Source of the DNA: Thiohalocapsa sp.
GTDB taxonomy: Bacteria > Pseudomonadota > Gammaproteobacteria > Chromatiales > Chromatiaceae
Direction: 5' to 3'
Length of the DNA stretch: 64,000 bases
NCBI GenBank assembly: GCA_021736785.1
Contig: JAIPFF010000025.1
Span: 1 to 64,000 of the forward strand
In this document: positions 9,343 to 21,428 of the stretch, one piece after another
How the letters are laid out: each line of letters starts with the position of its first letter
Position numbering within the stretch: position 1 is the first letter of the stretch
Made by a program: the position numbers and the translations under genes
Notes under the pieces: generated by a model
The model's database searches: none
Seen by the model: only the letters and a program-made list of their open reading frames with translations
Told to the model about the DNA's origin: nothing

Positions 9343-9610
9343 GGAGAGGCTCCGAAAACGCTGGTGTCGCCTACCAAAATGTGGGCTTCATTACATCTGA
9401 TGCCAAGACTAACAGATATGGAATTTCGTATATTTGACATTACGCATCTAACCCCGGCATCGACTTGGGGCCTTCGGGGCGCGGGAGCAGCGGAAAAAAA
9501 CAGCAGTACCGCGCGGCCAACAGTTCGCCGGCGCACGATCTGCTCGCGCGGTAGGTCGGTTTCGAGACCGAGGGCTTGAATCGGACGATGTTTCACGCAC
9601 ACCGAGGGCT
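9343..9610 (-). promoter_or_regulatory. Candidate promoter/operator region of the permease-acr3 unit
   Basis: This is the intergenic stretch between arsJ and the permease gene. It contains an AT-rich segment near 9413-9437 (agatatggaatttcgtatat) within an otherwise GC-rich region. The ATAT ends resemble the operator-like sequences upstream of arsR and pstS, but the symmetry is poor. No convincing terminator for arsJ is visible. Confidence 0.35.
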
Positions 9611-11488
9611 CTAAGTGGACATGGCCTCCGTGAGCGTCGCCGAAGCCGGAGGTTTCGCGCCGACGGCAGGCTCAACGCGCACCTGCGCCGTCATGCCGAT
9701 GGCAAAGCCGGCTTGCGCCGGCAGGCGTGCCTCGAGCACCCGCCGGCCGGTCTCCGGCTCGAGGGCCGGCCAGGCGCGCGTCAGCGCCAGCTCAATGGGG
9801 CTGTCAAGCGCGCCGTCGAAATGCGCCTGTACCCTTTGCCCGATGGCCAGGCCGGATGCCCGCGACCCGTCGACGGAGAATCGCAGCACCAGGCTGTTCG
9901 GATCGAATAGCTCGAGCAGCAGCGTCTGCGCCGCGACCTCACGGCCTTCGACGCGCACATGGACCCGCGCGACCGCGCCGTCCCAAGGTGCCTGGATGCC
10001 GTGCTCGGCGGCGTCGGCTTGCGTCGGCACGATGCGCAGCAGCACCTGTCCGGCGGTGACGGCGTCACCCTCGCGCACCGAGCAGCCCTGGATCCGCCCC
10101 GAGATGGGCGCATAGAGCTCGGCCAGCCGTGTCGGCTCGATGACGGCCTCGGCGTCGACGAGGTTGGGTTGCAGCGGTGCCGCTGGAAGGGTGGCTGCTC
10201 GGGGCGCTTGGGGGACACGCGGCAGCCAGAGCGAGAGCAGCGCCGCAGCCAGCACGAAGCCCGTGGACCACCAGAGGCAGCCTTCCAGACCCTGGAGCTG
10301 GTAGATGAGTCCCGAGAGCACCGTGCCGGCGAGCCGGCCGCCGGCATTGGCCATGTAGTAGAAGCCGACGTTGAGCGCGACCTTGTCGGAATCGGCATAG
10401 GCAAGAATGAGGTAGGAATGGACGGCGGAGTTGATGGCGAAAACGAGACCGAACAGCATCAGTCCGCCGATCAGCACGGCGCCTTGAATATCGGCCGGCG
10501 AGGCTGCCGCGAGCCATGCGAGGTCCGCACCGATCGCATCCGTCAGCGTCGTCGCCAGTTCGGGTGCGAGCCCCGGCCCGTACGTTAGGCCCAGCGCGAT
10601 GCCGGCGGGAATCAACGCCAACACCAGCGCGCCGAGCACCGCCGTACGTCCGCCGGGGCCGTGCCCCTGCTTGTTCGGTCGGATCAGCGTCGGGGCGCCC
10701 GCCTGGACGATGCCGTAGCCGATGACCCAGAGCGCGAGAAAGGCGCCCACTGACCCGTACTCCCAGCCGAGCACGTCATAGAGGAAGACCGGCAACGCGA
10801 CGACGAACCAGACATCGCGCGCACCGAACAGGAAAAAGCGCGCCGCCGAGAGCCAGTTGATCGCCGGCGTGTTGGAGAAGACCTGGGTGAACTTGGCCTT
10901 CTCCTTGAGCTTGCCGACGCCGGACGGCAGCAGCGCAATGGTGACGACCATCACCAGGAACAATCCACCGGCGAGGAAGTAGAGGGCATTGCGGAAGCCG
11001 ACCGCCTGCAGCAGCGCGGCGCCGACGAAGAACCCCGCGCCCTTGAGTGCGTTCTTGGATCCGGTCAGCACGGCGACATACTTGAACAGCTTCGACTGGG
11101 CGCCGTCGCCCGTCAGCGTCTTCACCGTGGCCTTCGCTGACATCTTGTTCAGGTCTTTGGCGATGCCGGACAGGGCCTGCGCCGCCATGACATAGACCAC
11201 CGACAGCCAGGGATCCGGCACGGTGAGCATCAGCAGCGCCGCGACCTGCAGGCCCATGCCGATATTCATGGTCAGGTTCAGGCCGATGCGCGCACCGAGC
11301 CAGCCGCCGACGAGATTGGTGATGATGCCGAAGATCTCGTAGAACAAAAACAGCATCGCCACCTCGAACGGCGAATAGCCGAGCTGGTGGAAATACAGCA
11401 CCACCAGCATTCGGATCGCGCCGTCCGTGATGGTAAAGGCCCAGTAGCCGGCCGTGACCGTCAGGTAATTGCGGGTGTTCGGGTTCAT
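9611..11488 (-). CDS. arsJ: ArsJ organoarsenical efflux MFS protein fused to an HlyD/lipoyl-like adaptor domain
   Basis: Residues 1-425 match ArsJ, the MFS permease that exports 1-arseno-3-phosphoglycerate. Visible family stretches include FTITDGAIRMLVVLYFHQLG, GIAKDLNKMSAKATVKTL, GARDVWFVVALPVFLYDVLGW and NVGFYYMANAGGRLAGT. ArsJ usually ends at about 410 aa; this protein has 625. After a Pro/Ala linker (425-455), the tail has two biotinyl/lipoyl half-motifs (about 460-487 and 498-529: PISGRIQGCSVREGDAV and APWDGAVARVHVRVEG). A beta-barrel-like segment follows (LAIGQRVQAHFDG; GFAIGMTAQVRVE), the arrangement of a periplasmic membrane-fusion protein without its hairpin. It starts 16 bp after the GAPDH gene, its functional partner. 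Confidence 0.9.
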   Translation of the reverse strand: MNPNTRNYLTVTAGYWAFTITDGAIRMLVVLYFHQLGYSPFEVAMLFLFYEIFGIITNLVGGWLGARIGLNLTMNIGMGLQVAALLMLTVPDPWLSVVYVMAAQALSGIAKDLNKMSAKATVKTLTGDGAQSKLFKYVAVLTGSKNALKGAGFFVGAALLQAVGFRNALYFLAGGLFLVMVVTIALLPSGVGKLKEKAKFTQVFSNTPAINWLSAARFFLFGARDVWFVVALPVFLYDVLGWEYGSVGAFLALWVIGYGIVQAGAPTLIRPNKQGHGPGGRTAVLGALVLALIPAGIALGLTYGPGLAPELATTLTDAIGADLAWLAAASPADIQGAVLIGGLMLFGLVFAINSAVHSYLILAYADSDKVALNVGFYYMANAGGRLAGTVLSGLIYQLQGLEGCLWWSTGFVLAAALLSLWLPRVPQAPRAATLPAAPLQPNLVDAEAVIEPTRLAELYAPISGRIQGCSVREGDAVTAGQVLLRIVPTQADAAEHGIQAPWDGAVARVHVRVEGREVAAQTLLLELFDPNSLVLRFSVDGSRASGLAIGQRVQAHFDGALDSPIELALTRAWPALEPETGRRVLEARLPAQAGFAIGMTAQVRVEPAVGAKPPASATLTEAMST

Positions 11489-11504
11489 CTGGTGGCGCCG
11501 CGCC

Positions 11505-12521
11505 TCAAAGCGACGAAGCGACCTTTTGCGCGATGTCCATCATGCGGTTCACGTAGCCCCACTCGTTGTCGTACCAGGCATAGATCTTCACCTGGGTGTC
11601 GTCGATGACCATGGTGGAGGGTGCATCGACGATGGATGAGCGGGGATCATTCAGATAGTCCACCGACACCAGCGGGCGTTCTTCATAGCCCAGAATGCCG
11701 GCAAGCTCGCCGTCGGCCGCTTCTCGGAGATATCCGTTGACCTCTTCGGCGGTGACCGCGCGCGGCGCCTCGAAGACGAAATCGGTCAGCGACGCATTCA
11801 GCAGCGGCACGCGCACCGCATGACCGTTCAGCTTGCCGGTCAGCTCCGGGAAGATCTTGGTGATGGCCTTCGCCGAGCCGGTCGTGGTCGGGATCAGCGA
11901 CTGGCCGCAGGCGCGGGCCCGGCGCAGGTCCTTGTGCCCCAGATCGACGATACGCTGGGTATTGGTGATGTTGTGGATGGTCGTCATGCAGCCATGGACG
12001 ATGCCGATGCGCTCGTGCATGACCTTGACCACCGGTGCGAGGCAGTTGGTGGTGCAGGAGGCGGCCGTCAGCAGATGATGCTCGGCAGGGTCGTAGAGGT
12101 GGTCGTTGACGCCGTAGACGATGTCGAGCGCGCCCTTGGTCGGCGCTGCGACGATGACCTTCTTCACGCCCTGGTCGAAGTAGCCCTGCAGCAGCTCCGG
12201 CTGCTTGTGGTGCTTGCCGGTGGCCTCGATGACGATATCGCAGCCGGACCAATCGCTATCGGCGATCGCCTTGTTGCTGCTGTAGCCGATGCCGCGATCG
12301 TCGATGAGCAGCTTGTCGCCCTCGCCGCGGCAGGCGTGTCCCCAGGGACCGTGCACCGAATCGAACTGCAGCAGATGCGCCGAGCCGGCGGCGTCGCAGG
12401 CGATCTCGTTGATGTGGGCGAGCTCCAGCGCCGCGGCGCCTTGGCTCTGGCGGTCCCACACGGCGCGCAGCCCGAGCCGGCCCATGCGCCCGAAGCCGTT
12501 GATGCCGATACGAATGCTCAT
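11505..12521 (-). CDS. gapdh: ArsJ-associated glyceraldehyde-3-phosphate dehydrogenase
   Basis: NAD-dependent GAPDH, 338 aa, starting [19 protein letters not shown]. The catalytic motif is [12 protein letters not shown], with the conserved histidine in the following region and the C-terminal [11 protein letters not shown]. In arsJ operons this enzyme uses arsenate in place of phosphate to form 1-arseno-3-phosphoglycerate, which ArsJ exports. The product breaks down outside, giving net arsenate efflux. I chose the ATG at 12521, which has a G-rich ribosome site; the longer ORF extends into a region with no family match. The tight spacing to arsJ supports this role over glycolysis. Confidence 0.94.
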   Translation of the reverse strand: MSIRIGINGFGRMGRLGLRAVWDRQSQGAAALELAHINEIACDAAGSAHLLQFDSVHGPWGHACRGEGDKLLIDDRGIGYSSNKAIADSDWSGCDIVIEATGKHHKQPELLQGYFDQGVKKVIVAAPTKGALDIVYGVNDHLYDPAEHHLLTAASCTTNCLAPVVKVMHERIGIVHGCMTTIHNITNTQRIVDLGHKDLRRARACGQSLIPTTTGSAKAITKIFPELTGKLNGHAVRVPLLNASLTDFVFEAPRAVTAEEVNGYLREAADGELAGILGYEERPLVSVDYLNDPRSSIVDAPSTMVIDDTQVKIYAWYDNEWGYVNRMMDIAQKVASSL

Positions 12522-12555
12522 GGTGTGATCCCCCGGTTGATGGATTGACGAAAGC

Positions 12556-13479
12556 TCAAAGCGCGAATTCTTCGTCGTAGGGCGCGTCGCCCTGAACGAC
12601 CGGCAGCGTGAGACTGTTGCCCCAGTGCGACCAGCCGCCGTCGTAGAGCCGCACGTCCTCGTAGCCAAGATGCTTGAGTTGCATCCAAGCGAGGCTCATC
12701 CGAAAGCCGTCATGGCAATAGATGTAGATGGTCTTGTCCTTGGGGATGCCGGCGTACATGGTCTGCAGGAGCGCGTCGTCGCGCCAGCGCTGGGTCTGGC
12801 CGTCGGTGCCGTCGAGGCTCACGACGTTGACGGCGCCGGGGATGTGGCCGCCCTGAATCGAATGCCGAATCACCTCGCCCGTGTACATGTCGCGCGGACG
12901 CGCATCGAGGAGCACCACATCGGGATCGCGGCGGGAGACGACGTCGTCGTAGACGGCCGTCCATTCGACGTACAGATCCGGGTCGGCGTCCTGCAGCGTC
13001 ACGGTGCCCGGCTCCGGTGTCACCGACTCCCGGCTCATCTCCTCGAAGGCCGACCAATCCACGGTACCCCCGTTCAATACCTTCACCTGGTCCGCAGGGA
13101 AGCCGTACAGCGCGAGCAGGAAGTACAACCGCGAGGCGAGTGCGGTGTTCGAATCGTCGTAGAGCACGAGTGTCGAGCCGTCATCGACACCCCAGCGGCG
13201 CAGCGTGCCCTGAAACGCATCCTTCGACGGAAAACGCATCAGCGGATCGGCGTCGTTGTCGCCGAGGTCTTTGAAGCGCTGGACTTGGATCGCGCCCGGA
13301 ATATGGCCGACCGTGAAGTAGCGATGCGGGTGGTAGCGGACCTCCAGCACGATCACGTTCTCGGCGTCGATGTGCTCGGCGAGCCAATCGGCGTCGACGA
13401 GATAGTCCGGCTCGGCGTAGGCGAACGACGGCAGAAGGAGCAGGGTCAGCAGGAAGGCGAGTTTGTGTCGAATCATCAT
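12556..13479 (-). CDS. Exported two-domain rhodanese (sulfurtransferase)
   Basis: A 307-aa protein with a clear Sec signal ([13 protein letters not shown], cleavage near residue 22) and two rhodanese domains. The N-terminal domain is the inactive type; the C-terminal domain carries the catalytic loop YCHDGFRMS with the active cysteine. Signature ends such as GHIPGAVNV and LYDGGWSHW match thiosulfate sulfurtransferases. A periplasmic sulfurtransferase could move sulfane sulfur between thiosulfate, thiols and possibly thioarsenicals. Its place between the PstS-like gene and GAPDH makes it part of the arsenic island by synteny only. Confidence 0.9.
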   Translation of the reverse strand: MMIRHKLAFLLTLLLLPSFAYAEPDYLVDADWLAEHIDAENVIVLEVRYHPHRYFTVGHIPGAIQVQRFKDLGDNDADPLMRFPSKDAFQGTLRRWGVDDGSTLVLYDDSNTALASRLYFLLALYGFPADQVKVLNGGTVDWSAFEEMSRESVTPEPGTVTLQDADPDLYVEWTAVYDDVVSRRDPDVVLLDARPRDMYTGEVIRHSIQGGHIPGAVNVVSLDGTDGQTQRWRDDALLQTMYAGIPKDKTIYIYCHDGFRMSLAWMQLKHLGYEDVRLYDGGWSHWGNSLTLPVVQGDAPYDEEFAL

Positions 13480-13631
13480 CTTTATTGCGGTATGGCGGTC
13501 AGTCTTCGGTGCATGCGCAGCGGTAATTCATGAATGGACGCCGATCCGGGGTATTGCCTCGGCGTTCGTTGTACCTGTTGTCGACCCCGACGCTCCTGCC
13601 CCGTCCCCGGCGTCGCTGCCGGGCGGTGGCT

Positions 13632-14699
13632 TCAGAGGCCGTCTCGCTGCATCTGTGCCAGTGCGGCCCGGGTCACGTTGTCGGGAAGCGGCACGTAGCC
13701 GAGCGGGTCCGCGTCGGCCTGTCCGTCGGTCAGCATCCAGCGCAGCAACGCATCGATGGCCACGGCGGTCTCGCTATCCCTGTATTCGCTGCGAAGCAGG
13801 GCCCAGGTGTAAGTCACGATGGGGTAGGAGCGTGCGCCTTCGGGGTCCGTGATGACCACGGAAAGATCATCGGGAATGGCGTCTGATCCTCCCGCCAGCG
13901 CCCGTTGGCCGGTCTCTGCCGTCGGCGCAACGAATCCACCGGCCCGATTCTCCAGCCAGGCCAAAGGCAGGCCGAGGCGCGATGCGAACCCGGCCTCCAC
14001 ATAGCCGATGGAGCCCAGCGTCAGCTTGATGCGCTGGGCAACACCCTCGTTGCCGCGGGCGACCATGGCGCCGCCCGGCCAGTCGATCAGCTTGCCTACG
14101 CCGGGGCCGTCGGCCCAGGTCGGGCTGATCGCCGCCAAGTGGTTGGTGAAGGCAAAGGTCGTGCCGCTCGAGTCCGATCGTGCGACGACCTGGATCAGCT
14201 TGGTCGGCAATCCGATGCCGGGGTTCGCGGCCTCGATACGCGGGTCGTCCCAGCGGGAGATATTGCCCAGAAAGATGTCGGCGTAGACATCCCGCGGGAG
14301 ATTCAGCGGGCCCGAGATATCCGGAAGATTGTAGGCAATGGCGATCATGCCGGCCGTCACCGGGATCTGCACAACCGGCCCGCCCTCGACTTGGATGTCG
14401 TCTGTCGCCACCGGTGCGTCGGTCGCGCCGATGTCGACCGTGCCCGCGAGAAAACGCTTGATGCCCTCGCCGCTGCCCACCGAGTCGTAACTAAGGCCGA
14501 CTGCGGCATTGGACGGTCGATAGGTTTCTCTCCACTTGTTGAAGATCGGAGCGGCGAATGACGAGCCGGCGGCGGTGATCGTCAGATCGGCGCGATCGAC
14601 AGCCCCGCTTGCTTCGGCAACGTGCTCGTATCCGGCGACATTGAAGAGAAGCAGAGTGCTCGATAGGGTTCCGAGGATAATTCTGGCTGGCAGGCGCAT
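13632..14699 (-). CDS. PstS-like phosphate/arsenate-binding protein
   Basis: Periplasmic substrate-binding protein of the PstS family, 355 aa. A hydrophobic N-terminus serves as the signal. PstS signatures are AGSSFAAPIFNKW, SVGSGEGIKRF, DIGATDAP and ARSDSSGTTFAFTNHL, the last two shaping the oxyanion pocket. The ATG at 14699 follows a CGGAGA ribosome site; a TTG five codons upstream is less likely. The gene is far from pstCAB-phoU and lies within the ArsR-governed island. It could be an arsenate-tuned binding protein or the only PstS of this strain. Sequence alone does not decide which. Confidence 0.88.
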   Translation of the reverse strand: MRLPARIILGTLSSTLLLFNVAGYEHVAEASGAVDRADLTITAAGSSFAAPIFNKWRETYRPSNAAVGLSYDSVGSGEGIKRFLAGTVDIGATDAPVATDDIQVEGGPVVQIPVTAGMIAIAYNLPDISGPLNLPRDVYADIFLGNISRWDDPRIEAANPGIGLPTKLIQVVARSDSSGTTFAFTNHLAAISPTWADGPGVGKLIDWPGGAMVARGNEGVAQRIKLTLGSIGYVEAGFASRLGLPLAWLENRAGGFVAPTAETGQRALAGGSDAIPDDLSVVITDPEGARSYPIVTYTWALLRSEYRDSETAVAIDALLRWMLTDGQADADPLGYVPLPDNVTRAALAQMQRDGL

Positions 14700-14719
14700 G
14701 ATTTTCTCCGGCAATGACG

Positions 14720-14790
14720 GGCGTGGCCCGGTTGGTCACGCGCGGAATCTATATCATTTTCCATATGTATGTGTTGCGAACTGATGAAGC
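14720..14790 (-). promoter_or_regulatory. Candidate ArsR-type operator/promoter upstream of the pstS-like gene
   Basis: On the + strand, ccatatgtatgtgttgcgaa (14761-14780) resembles caatatatgttcgcaaac in front of arsR. Both are AT-rich islands just upstream of a gene of the island. The similarity was judged by eye, and no -35/-10 pair is assigned with confidence. Confidence 0.4.
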
Positions 14791-14905
14791 CTGATCAGTC
14801 CTTAGGATCGGGCGACATATCGCGGGCAGCTACCAGGTCAGCGCACGGCAAAACCCCGGCTGCGCGGCTCATCGCGACGCTGTGGGTCAGTCTTGCATGC
14901 GGTTA

Positions 14906-15259
14906 TCAGGCACAGCGGGCCGCGCCGGGGCGATTAGGCATCGCCTGCAGCGTTTGCTCGTCGTCGGAGAACGGAGCGCGGCCGCGTGTACCGGCGGCTG
15001 TCTCCGCGAGTACATTCGATGCCCAGCGCGGCAGTTCCGGATGGATGCGGTAGTAGACCCAGATGCCGTTTCTCCGATCGGCCACCAGCCCGAGCTCGCG
15101 CAGCTGCGCAAGGTGGCGGGAGATATGCGGCTGGCTGACGCCGATTGCGTGCGTCAGCTCGCAGACGCAGAGCTCGTCATGCGTGCTGAGCAACATCAGG
15201 CAGCGCAGGCGGGTATCGTTGGCGAGCGCGCCGAACAGGTGGATCGGGTCGATCTTCAT
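14906..15259 (-). CDS. arsR: ArsR-family arsenic-responsive repressor
   Basis: Winged-helix repressor of the ArsR/SmtB family, 117 aa, starting MKIDPIHLFGALANDTRLRCL. The As(III) site motif ELCVCEL places Cys31 and Cys33 at the start of the DNA-binding region, as in the classical ArsR metalloid sensor. The recognition helix is VSQPHISRHLAQLRELGLV and the wing RRNGIWVYYRIHP. It leads the - strand island and lies directly downstream of a perfect 9-bp inverted repeat that is a good autoregulatory operator. Metalloid binding should release DNA and switch on the island. Confidence 0.95.
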   Translation of the reverse strand: MKIDPIHLFGALANDTRLRCLMLLSTHDELCVCELTHAIGVSQPHISRHLAQLRELGLVADRRNGIWVYYRIHPELPRWASNVLAETAAGTRGRAPFSDDEQTLQAMPNRPGAARCA

Positions 15260-15280
15260 GAGCTAAACATACATTTATCA

Positions 15281-15302
15281 ATATATGTTCGCAAACATAT
15301 AT
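15281..15302. promoter_or_regulatory. Inverted repeat, probable ArsR operator
   Basis: ATATATGTT (15281-15289) and AACATATAT (15294-15302) form a perfect 9-bp inverted repeat around a 4-nt spacer (cgca), starting 22 bp upstream of the arsR ATG. It sits in an AT-rich promoter segment, as expected for an autoregulated ArsR repressor. A further half-site-like aacatacat lies nearer the gene. Confidence 0.7.
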
Positions 15303-15553
15303 TTTGCGGTATTGCCGACCGCGCGGGGCTGGCGGCGTCGGCGCGCGGGTTGTCCGTCCTGATCCCGGAGCGTCGCGGACGGGCCGGCGGCCGTCGTTCG
15401 GGAGACGATCTGCCCGCAGGGCGGTTGCCGGAGGACTTTGGCGAATGAGCGCTTCGCCGATAAGCGGATCATCGAAAAACGGCGCGCTCGGGCGGCGCTG
15501 CACAGGCCGTCGGTGCGCTGCAGGTCGTTGCGGCGCGTGATGCGGACTTCGGT

Positions 15554-16267
<714 letters not shown>

Positions 16268-17851
16268 TCACTCCCACTCGATCGTGCCCGGCGGTTTGCC
16301 GGTGATGTCGTAGACGACGCGTGAAACGCCCTTGACCTCGTTGACGATGCGCCGGCTGACGTGATCGAGGAAGTCGTAGGGTAGGTGGGCCCAGCGCGCG
16401 GTCATGAAGTCGATGGTCTCGACCGCGCGCAGGGCGATGACGTGCGCATACTGGCGGTTGTCGCCGACGACGCCGACCGAGCGCACCGGCAGAAATACGG
16501 CGAACGCCTGCGAGACCTTGTCGTAAAGCTCCGCCGCGCGGAGCTCTTCGATGAAGATGTGATCGGCCTCTCGCAGCGTATCTGCATAGTCCTTGTGGAT
16601 CTCGCCGAGGATACGCACGCCGAGACCGGGTCCGGGAAACGGGTGGCGGTAGACCATCTCGGCGGGCAGACCGAGCTCGACGCCGAGCTTGCGTACCTCG
16701 TCTTTGAACAACTCGCGAAGCGGCTCCAGGAGTTGCAGGCGCATGTGCTCGGGCAGGCCGCCGACGTTGTGATGGGATTTGATGACTTTGGCGACACCGG
16801 TCTTGGCGCCGGCGGATTCGATGACATCCGGGTAGATGGTGCCTTGGGCCAGCCACTTGACGTTCTCCAGCTTGGCGGCCTGCTCGTCGAACACATCGAT
16901 GAAGGTATTACCGATGATCTTGCGCTTCTGCTCCGGGTCCTCGATACCTTCGAGGCGGGTCAGGAAGCGCCGCTCCGCGTCGGCGCGAATCACGCGCACG
17001 CCCATGTGGCGGGCGAACGTGGCCATCACTTGGTCGCCCTCACCGAGCCGCAGCAGTCCATTGTCGACGAATACGCAGATCAATTGATCGCCGATGGCCC
17101 GGTGCAGCAGTGCGCCGACCACCGAGGAGTCGACGCCGCCCGAGAGTCCGAGCAGCACCTCGTCGTCGCCGACTCGGGTGCGGATCTGCTCGATGGCGTC
17201 ATCGATGATGTGCGAGGGTGTCCACAGGTTGCCGCAGCCGCAGATCTCGTGACAGAAGCGCTCGAGAATGCGCTGCCCTTGGCGGGTGTGCGTCACCTCC
17301 GGGTGAAACTGGACGCCGTAAAACGAACGCTGCTCGTCGGCGATGCCGGCCAGCGGTGCGCTCGGCGTCTCCGCGATGACGGCGAAGCCCTCGGGCAGTG
17401 ATTCCACCCGGTCGCCGTGACTCATCCAGACATCGAGCAGGCCATAGCCCTCGGGGCTGGTGTGGTCTTCGATATCTCGGAACAGCCGTGAATGGCCGCG
17501 CGCGCGCACCTGCGCATAGCCGTATTCGCGGTGCGCCGACGGCGCAACGCTGCCGCCGAGTTGGGCCGCCATGGTCTGCATGCCGTAGCAGATCCCGAGC
17601 ACCGGTACGCCGAGATCGAACACCAGTGGGTCGGCCCTCGGCGTCTCGGCCTGATGCACCGACTGCGGCCCGCCCGACAGAATGATCCCCGATGGCGCAA
17701 AGGCGCGCATTGCCTCCGGCGCCATGTCGTAGGGGTGCAACTCGCAGTAGACGCCGGCCTCGCGGACACGGCGCGCGATCAACTGCGTGTACTGCGAGCC
17801 GAAATCCAGGATGAGGATGCGATCGGCGTGAATATTTTGTTCGGTCGACAT
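16268..17851 (-). CDS. guaA: GMP synthase (glutamine-hydrolysing) GuaA
   Basis: Last step of GMP synthesis from XMP. An N-terminal class I glutamine amidotransferase domain has the nucleophile in [10 protein letters not shown] and the His/Glu partners in [11 protein letters not shown]. The ATP pyrophosphatase domain follows with its P-loop [12 protein letters not shown], then the C-terminal dimerisation domain ending [10 protein letters not shown]. The ATG at 17851 gives 527 aa, the usual length. It lies 92 bp after guaB on the same strand. Confidence 0.98.
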   Translation of the reverse strand: MSTEQNIHADRILILDFGSQYTQLIARRVREAGVYCELHPYDMAPEAMRAFAPSGIILSGGPQSVHQAETPRADPLVFDLGVPVLGICYGMQTMAAQLGGSVAPSAHREYGYAQVRARGHSRLFRDIEDHTSPEGYGLLDVWMSHGDRVESLPEGFAVIAETPSAPLAGIADEQRSFYGVQFHPEVTHTRQGQRILERFCHEICGCGNLWTPSHIIDDAIEQIRTRVGDDEVLLGLSGGVDSSVVGALLHRAIGDQLICVFVDNGLLRLGEGDQVMATFARHMGVRVIRADAERRFLTRLEGIEDPEQKRKIIGNTFIDVFDEQAAKLENVKWLAQGTIYPDVIESAGAKTGVAKVIKSHHNVGGLPEHMRLQLLEPLRELFKDEVRKLGVELGLPAEMVYRHPFPGPGLGVRILGEIHKDYADTLREADHIFIEELRAAELYDKVSQAFAVFLPVRSVGVVGDNRQYAHVIALRAVETIDFMTARWAHLPYDFLDHVSRRIVNEVKGVSRVVYDITGKPPGTIEWE

Positions 17852-17943
17852 GGGCTTGACTGCAGTCGCCGTGCGGCGGTCCGGAGTAGGGCATCCCTGG
17901 CGGGGGCGCTTTGCGCCCACGCCCTGCGGCGGGGCGATCGGGC

Positions 17944-19791
<1,848 letters not shown>

Positions 19792-21195
19792 ATGTCGTTC
19801 GCCGCAGGTCCGCAAGCATCCCTGGATTTCTCCCGCGATATCTGGACGGTCTCCAGGCTCAACGCCGAAGTCCGCGCCGTGCTGGACGCAAGCTTCCCGC
19901 TGCTCTGGATCCAGGGTGAGATCTCCAACCTGGCCAAACCTGCATCGGGACATCTCTATTTCAGCCTGAAGGACGACGCCTCGCAGGTGCGCTGCGCGCT
20001 GTTCAAGCAGAAGCGCCGCCTGCTGGCCTTCGAGCCCGGCAACGGCCAGCAGGTGCTGGCGCGCGCTCGCGTCGGACTGTACGAGCCGCGCGGCGATTTT
20101 CAGTTGATTGTCGAGCAGATGGAGCCCGCGGGCGAAGGTGCACTGCGTCTGGAGCTCGAGCGGCGCAAGCGCCGTCTCGCCGCCGAAGGTTTGTTCGATC
20201 AGGCGCGCAAGCGCGCGCTGCCGGTGTTTCCCAAGCAGATCGGTTTGATCACGTCATCCAGCGGCGCGGCCGTGCACGACCTGCTGACGGTGCTCGGTCG
20301 CCGCCTGCCGCTGCTGCCGGTGATCATCTATCCGGTCTTGGTGCAAGGCGAAGCCGCGGCGTCGCAGTTGATCGAGGCGCTGCAACTGGCGAATCGACGC
20401 AATGAGTGCGACCTGCTGATTTTGGCGCGCGGCGGAGGCTCTCTGGAGGACCTGATGGCCTTCAATGACGAGGGGCTGGCGCGTGCCATACGTGCGTCCG
20501 CCATCCCGGTGTTGACGGGCATCGGCCATGAAGTGGACCTGAGCATCGCGGACCTGGCGGCGGATGTGCGTGCCGCGACGCCGTCGGCGGCGGCCGAGCT
20601 GGCCGTACCCTCGGCGGAGCAGCTGGCCGGACGTCTAGGAGATCTGGAGCGCCGGTTGTCCGGGGCGCTGCGGCGCCGTCTCCACGCCGCGGCCGGCCGC
20701 GTCGAGACGGCAGTACGGCGTCTGCGCAGCCTGCATCCGGCCTCTCGGCTACAGCAGCGAGCCCAGCAGCTCGATCAAGTCGAATATCGCATGCGCTCGC
20801 TGGTGCTGCGCAGAATCGAGCGCGAGCGGGCTCGGTTGCGAAGCAACGATCTCGGGCTGCGAGCGGCCTCGCCGCGGCACCTCATCGAGGCCGCATCGCA
20901 CGCGCTGGCGGTGTTTCGGCAGCGTTTGGCGAGGGCGGGAGCGCAAGCGGTTGCTCTGCGCAGGGACCGCTTGGCGGCCATCGCCGGACGCCTCGATGCA
21001 CTGAGCCCGTTGTCGACGCTTGCGCGCGGCTACGCCGTCGTGACGCTGGTGCGGGACGGGGCGCCGTTGACCGACGCCGCGGCGGCCCCCGCGGGCACGC
21101 TGATCGCGGTCAGACCGTATAAGGGCCGCTTGATCGCCCGCGTCGAAGACGGTCCGGACGACGACGCCGATCCGCCAGGGCGTCGCGCGTCCTAA
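19792..21195 (+). CDS. xseA: Exodeoxyribonuclease VII large subunit XseA
   Basis: Catalytic subunit of the single-strand-specific exonuclease VII. It has an N-terminal OB-fold (FPLLWIQGEISNLAKPASGHLYFSLKD). The central nuclease core includes IGLITSSSGAAVHDLL, ARGGGSLEDLMAFNDE and TGIGHEVDLSIADLAAD. A long Arg-rich coiled-coil C-terminus and the terminal GYAVVTL strand complete it. I chose the ATG at 19792 (467 aa) because the fold begins just after it; the ORF upstream of it is not family-like. The small subunit xseB is not in this window. Confidence 0.96.
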   Translation: MSFAAGPQASLDFSRDIWTVSRLNAEVRAVLDASFPLLWIQGEISNLAKPASGHLYFSLKDDASQVRCALFKQKRRLLAFEPGNGQQVLARARVGLYEPRGDFQLIVEQMEPAGEGALRLELERRKRRLAAEGLFDQARKRALPVFPKQIGLITSSSGAAVHDLLTVLGRRLPLLPVIIYPVLVQGEAAASQLIEALQLANRRNECDLLILARGGGSLEDLMAFNDEGLARAIRASAIPVLTGIGHEVDLSIADLAADVRAATPSAAAELAVPSAEQLAGRLGDLERRLSGALRRRLHAAAGRVETAVRRLRSLHPASRLQQRAQQLDQVEYRMRSLVLRRIERERARLRSNDLGLRAASPRHLIEAASHALAVFRQRLARAGAQAVALRRDRLAAIAGRLDALSPLSTLARGYAVVTLVRDGAPLTDAAAAPAGTLIAVRPYKGRLIARVEDGPDDDADPPGRRAS

Positions 21196-21428
21196 GCAAC
21201 CCGTTCGGCCGTGCGCGCGCCGACGCCGGACACAGCGGCATCGGCTTAATAAGCCGTTCGGCAAGTTCTCACACGCATCGCAACGCCATTCACGACAAGC
21301 GCGTGGCGCCGCGGCGTCGATGGCTCGGTTGCCGCCGGGTGCTTGCCGAGCGATATGTCGGCAGGCCGGAACCCGAAATGCCCTGGGCGACGCCCATACC
21401 GGCGCATTGCCCCGCCGGGCGTGGCCAG

